A DNA stretch of 64,000 nucleotides. It comes from Nocardioides sp. GTDB lineage: Bacteria > Actinomycetota > Actinomycetes > Propionibacteriales > Nocardioidaceae. A program made the translations under genes and the position numbers. The notes beneath the pieces were generated by a model. The model was not told the origin of the DNA. It saw only the letters and a list, made by a program, of their open reading frames with translations, and did not search any database. Below are positions 60,979 to 64,000 of this stretch, piece by piece (the first letter of the stretch is position 1; each line of letters starts with the position of its first letter). The DNA lies in assembly GCA_037045645.1 (NCBI GenBank), contig JBAOIH010000001.1:1302001-1366000 (forward strand), written 5' to 3'.

Positions 60979-61872
60979 ATGATCGACATCAAGTCCATGG
61001 GCTACGTGCGCGTGGCCAGCACCGACCTCGACGCCTGGCGTACGTTCGCCGGCAAGGTCCTGGGCCTGGGCGAAGGCCGGGGCCCGAACCCCGACAACCT
61101 CTACTACCGCATCGACCAGGTCTCGGCCCGGCTGGTCGTCTTCCCCTCCGACGTCGACCGGCTCGAGGCGACCGGGTGGGAGTTGGCCGACCACCAGGCG
61201 CTCCAGGCGGCCCGCGAGCACCTGGGCCAGGCAGGTGTGGAGTTCGAGGAAGGCACCGCTGAGGAGTTGGCCGAGCGCCGGGTCCAGGAACTGATTCGCT
61301 TCAGCGACCCGTGGGACAACGTCTTCGAACTCTTCCACGGGATCACCTACGAATCACGGCCGGTCGTCACGCCGTACGCCGCGAAGTTCGTCACCGGCGA
61401 CCAGGGGATGGGCCACATCGTGGTGCCCGTCACCGATGACGTGGAGGCGCTGCGGTTCTACACCGAGACCCTCGGGTTCCGACTGCGAGACTCGATGTCG
61501 ATGCCGGGCGAGTTCGTCGGCAAGGAACCGGGCAGCAAGGTCTGGCTGCGCTTCCTGGGGATCAACCCGCGACACCACAGCCTGGCTTTCCTGCCGATGC
61601 CCAACCCCAGCCGTTGCGTGCACATCATGTTGGAGGTCGACAAACTCGACGACGTAGGCCGGGCACTGGAACGCGTACGCAAGCACAAGGCTCCGTTGTC
61701 GGCGACTCTGGGGCGACACATGAACGACGAGATGGTGTCGTTCTACGTCAAGAGCCCCGGGGGCTTCGACATCGAGTTCGGCTGCGAGGGTCTGCAGGTC
61801 GACGATGCCCGTTGGGTGGCGCGCGAGTCGACGGCCGTGTCCTATTGGGGGCACGTCTTCGGCGGCAGCTGA
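60979..61872 (+). CDS. hsaC: Iron-dependent extradiol dioxygenase HsaC
   Basis: A 297-residue type I extradiol dioxygenase with two VOC-type domains. The Fe(II) ligands are His146 (DQGMGHIVVP), His215 (CVHIMLEV) and Glu266 (GGFDIEFGCE), nearly the same positions as in mycobacterial HsaC (His145, His215, Glu266). Catalytic His-type residues lie in NPRHHSLAF. It performs meta-cleavage of the steroid catechol 3,4-DHSA to 4,9-DSHA, the substrate of HsaD. The ATG at 60979 is preceded by GGGAGA. Confidence 0.95.
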   Translation: MIDIKSMGYVRVASTDLDAWRTFAGKVLGLGEGRGPNPDNLYYRIDQVSARLVVFPSDVDRLEATGWELADHQALQAAREHLGQAGVEFEEGTAEELAERRVQELIRFSDPWDNVFELFHGITYESRPVVTPYAAKFVTGDQGMGHIVVPVTDDVEALRFYTETLGFRLRDSMSMPGEFVGKEPGSKVWLRFLGINPRHHSLAFLPMPNPSRCVHIMLEVDKLDDVGRALERVRKHKAPLSATLGRHMNDEMVSFYVKSPGGFDIEFGCEGLQVDDARWVARESTAVSYWGHVFGGS

Positions 61873-61899
61873 GCTGCTCGGGCTGCAAGGATGGGTGTC

Positions 61900-62541
61900 A
61901 TGGCTGACGAGATCCCCGAGGGCATGTCCCCGGATGCGCGAGCGACCTGGCCGAGTCGTGAACTGATCGAGTCGTTCCTGGGTGACTCGTTCGCCGTGGA
62001 GATGTGGCCGGGCGAGACGATCGAGGTCGACTCGGCGGAGGAGGCTGCGGCCGCGCGTGAGTTCCGCGACGTGCTGTCTCGCTTTGCCTCCGGTGTCACG
62101 GTCGTCGCCTCGGTCAGCGGTGGGCAACCCGTGGGAATGACCTGCCAGAGCTTCATGTCAGTGTCGTTGCAGCCGCCGCTGGTGATGTTCTCTCCGGCCA
62201 AGTCGTCGGGTGCGTGGCCGCTGATGCATCGCTCGGGATCCTTCTGTGTCAACTTCCTCGCCGAGGACCAGGCCGACGTCTCCAACCAGCTTGCCGGGCG
62301 GGGCATCGATCCGGCGACGGGTGCTCGCGTCGACAAGTTCGCGGGTATCGACTGGGCTCCCACGCGTGAGAGCGGATCGCCGTTGATCAAGGGCGTCGTC
62401 GGTTACGTCGACTGCCGCATCCACGCCGTACATGAAGCCGGCGACCACTATCTGGTGATCGGCCGGGTGCTCGATCTGGCTGAGACCGACGCCGAGCACG
62501 GGTTGACGTTCTATCGGGGGAAGTACGGCTCGACGCGCTGA
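61900..62541 (+). CDS. hsaB: Flavin reductase subunit HsaB of 3-HSA hydroxylase
   Basis: About 213 residues. The flavin reductase domain (residues 45-205) shows REFRDVLSRFASGVTVVASVSGGQPVGMTCQSFMSVSLQPPLVMFSPAKSSGAWPLMHRSGSFCVNFLAEDQ and a C-terminal LVIGRVLDLAETDAEHGLTFYRGKYG, matching HsaB. It supplies reduced flavin to HsaA. ATG 61900 is favoured over ATG 61891 because AAGGA is correctly spaced only for the former. It ends the hsaADCB operon; hsaE, hsaF and hsaG are not in the window. Confidence 0.94.
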   Translation: MADEIPEGMSPDARATWPSRELIESFLGDSFAVEMWPGETIEVDSAEEAAAAREFRDVLSRFASGVTVVASVSGGQPVGMTCQSFMSVSLQPPLVMFSPAKSSGAWPLMHRSGSFCVNFLAEDQADVSNQLAGRGIDPATGARVDKFAGIDWAPTRESGSPLIKGVVGYVDCRIHAVHEAGDHYLVIGRVLDLAETDAEHGLTFYRGKYGSTR

Positions 62542-62769
62542 GCGTTCCCTCTTGGCGAACCGGGCCGCCGCCGCGCGTCGGTGGTGGTCGAGCGGACTCG
62601 GGTCCGCTCAACCCCTGGCCAGCCGGGGGCTGAGCGGCCAGAACGGGGGCTGAGTCGGCAATCGGCGACGCGTGGGGCTCGCGTACGTGCTGGCCCACGT
62701 GGGTGGGGTTATTCCGTTCGCCTGCTCGGCTATCGGCGTACCAGTTCACGCGTACGCTCGAACTGACAC

Positions 62770-63219
62770 GCGTTAGATCGATCCAACCGGTGCCGCTTCG
62801 CGCATCTGCTCGAACGGGTACGGCGGGCAAGCGGACCTCCCGAGGTCGCGGCGAATCCCCCCGTCGCGTCGGTCGGGATGATCACAGCGCGTATCCCGAA
62901 GGCACTCAGCGCCACTCTCGCCTTCTCCGGACTCCCCGCCGGTTGGAGCATGACTGAGGAAGGCGGTGGGACGCAGTTGGAGTACGTCTTCCTCGACAAT
63001 TCGACCCCCATTCCGATTGGGGGCAGTGTCACCTGGGACGGAACCGCGCGCTTTGGGTCAGGCGATCAGGGTGGACTCTGCGCCTGTCGCTCGATGCCGG
63101 CTCGGGTGGTGACTACAACACCGCCAACAACACCGCCGAGAACAAGTGGCGGATCTGGAAGACACCTGGCGGCGGTGGCGGCCCTTGTCGCACATCGCAA
63201 TCGATCATCGTCTGCTGAG
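62770..63219 (+). pseudogene. Remnant of a secreted or surface protein (frameshifted)
   Basis: The gap 62542-63311 holds no intact gene. From about 62840 a frame reads PEVAANPPVASVGMITARIPKALSATLAFSGLPAGWSMTEEGGGTQLEYVFLDNSTPIPIGGSVTWDGTARFGSG. Near 63060-63075 it changes frame and continues WTLRLSLDAGSGGDYNTANNTAENKWRIWKTPGGGGGPCRTSQSIIVC to a TGA at about 63217-63219. The style (beta-rich, NTANNTAENKW) is like DUF11/Ig-type repeats of secreted actinobacterial proteins. No start or signal peptide is seen, so this is probably the 3' remnant of a larger gene. Confidence 0.5.
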
Positions 63220-63311
63220 TCCCCTATGAGTTCCCCATACTCACAAGCACTTCAAACTCTTGTGAAGAGGCTCTAGCGCGGTCGTGACCCCGTGGTGCCA
63301 GACTGAGCCCT

Positions 63312-64000
63312 GTGACACAAGCCGCTGCTGCCGAGGGGCCGGGTTTCAATGGTGTCGGCCCCGCCCAGCGCGCTGCTGAGGCCGCCGGTACTAGCTCGGG
63401 CGTACGCGTACGTGCAGTCGAGGAAATGGACGACCTGCGCGAGGTCGCCCGACTCTTCGCGGACGTATGGGGACGCAGCGCGGAGGGAGTGCCGATCCCC
63501 AGCGAGATGCTGCGCAGCCTTGTGCACGCCGACGGTCTGGTGAGTGCCGCGTACGACCTGGGCACCGGTGACCTCGCGGGTGCCGCCGTGCTGGGACGTG
63601 GCGTGCCCGGTGCCTCGTACTCCTACATCGCGGCCGCCGCTCCAGGGGTCGGCGATCGGGGCATCGGTTTCACACTCAAGCAGCATCAGCGCGCGTGGTG
63701 CCTGGCACGCGCGATCACGACGATGCAGTGGACGTTCGACCCGCTGGTGAGCCGCAACGCCCGGTTCAATCTCAGCAAGTTGGGCGCCCGCGTGCGGACG
63801 TACGAACGCAGCTTCTATGGGCAGATGAGCGACGAACTCAATGGCCAAGACGAGGCGGACCGACTGGTCGCCGATTGGCGCCTGGACGCACCTGCGGCCG
63901 TAGCAGCCGCGGATCGTACGCTCGCAGAATCCAGCGAGCCGAGCGCGCACGCCGAAGCGCTGGCGAGCGGCCCGGATGGTGCACCATCGTTGGTGTCGGA
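63312..64000 (+). CDS. GNAT-related predicted acetyltransferase (COG3375-like), truncated by window end
   Basis: GTG 63312 opens a frame that runs to the end of the window (229 residues visible). After a disordered Ala/Gly-rich N-terminus it reads VRAVEEMDDLREVARLFADVWGRSAEGVPIPSEMLRSLVHADGLVSAAYDLGTGDLAGAAVLGRG, then GIGFTLKQHQRAWCLARAITTMQWTFDPLVSRNARFNLSKLGARVRTYERSFYGQM. That block matches the COG3375 family of predicted acyl- or acetyltransferases. Substrate unknown. Members often neighbour mandelate-racemase/OSBS-type enzymes, which would lie beyond the window. Confidence 0.78.
   Translation, partial: MTQAAAAEGPGFNGVGPAQRAAEAAGTSSGVRVRAVEEMDDLREVARLFADVWGRSAEGVPIPSEMLRSLVHADGLVSAAYDLGTGDLAGAAVLGRGVPGASYSYIAAAAPGVGDRGIGFTLKQHQRAWCLARAITTMQWTFDPLVSRNARFNLSKLGARVRTYERSFYGQMSDELNGQDEADRLVADWRLDAPAAVAAADRTLAESSEPSAHAEALASGPDGAPSLVS

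Noticed and set aside
1..64000. tRNA or rRNA genes
   Set aside because: No cloverleaf-type sequence with a GTTCGANNC T-loop and matching acceptor stem, and no rRNA core sequence, was recognised on either strand by reading.

Overview
The window looks like a high-GC actinobacterial chromosome segment, most likely from the Nocardioidaceae (Nocardioides-like). The evidence is the very high G+C, the frequent GTG and occasional TTG starts, the mce operon, and a KstR-controlled sterol-degradation regulon laid out much as in mycobacteria and rhodococci. I see no rRNA, tRNA or CRISPR array.

Region 1 (1-21.8 kb) is mixed housekeeping and accessory: an amino-acid permease end, a PAC2 protein, a TesB thioesterase, a frameshifted M23/FG-GAP surface protein, and a block syntenic with M. 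tuberculosis Rv0241c-Rv0243 (HtdX-type hydratase, FabG4, divergent FadA2). Next is a TetR gene split by a complete IS3-family element with recognisable terminal inverted repeats and a 3-bp target duplication. Then come LigB, an enoyl-CoA hydratase, tryptophan 2,3-dioxygenase, an AlkA-like glycosylase, and two genes broken by many frameshifts (a cardiolipin-synthase-like PLD protein and uvrB). A VOC protein, a DUF1707 protein, a hemerythrin-like protein, a DivIVA-motif protein and a secreted subtilase close the region.

Region 2 (21.9-33 kb) holds an ion channel, a 72-bp tandem repeat array, and a complete mce operon (yrbEA, yrbEB, mceA-F and two Mce-associated genes), which encodes a lipid/sterol importer.

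Region 3 (33-62.5 kb) is a steroid catabolic island. The repressor KstR is encoded here, and seven palindromes close to TAGAACGTGTTCTA lie in front of its targets: kstR itself, a ferredoxin reductase-FdxD-Hsd4A operon, a FadE34-like dehydrogenase, a wax ester synthase/esterase pair, a hydrolase/ChsE1-ChsE2 pair, and the divergent kstD and hsaA promoters. Side-chain degradation uses a fused ChsE1-ChsE2, a fused ChsH2-ChsH1 and Ltp2. Ring degradation uses KstD, Hsd4B and HsaA-D-C-B. A four-gene glycosyltransferase/methyltransferase/prenyltransferase-like/methyltransferase operon sits between kstR and fadE34.

Two themes stand out. First, short repeats repeatedly begin at or supply stop codons: a 32-bp-period family at four genes in three places, and another 32-bp-period family, a 16-bp repeat and a GGTTGAG...CTCGAAACC palindrome elsewhere. 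Two such elements are read through in frame: one forms the linker joining ChsH2 to ChsH1, and one inserts about 17 residues into HsaD. Second, apparent 1-nt frameshifts cluster in otherwise conserved genes (PLD, uvrB, kstD, ltp2, yrbEB, the M23 protein). Sequencing or assembly indels are the simplest explanation for these.
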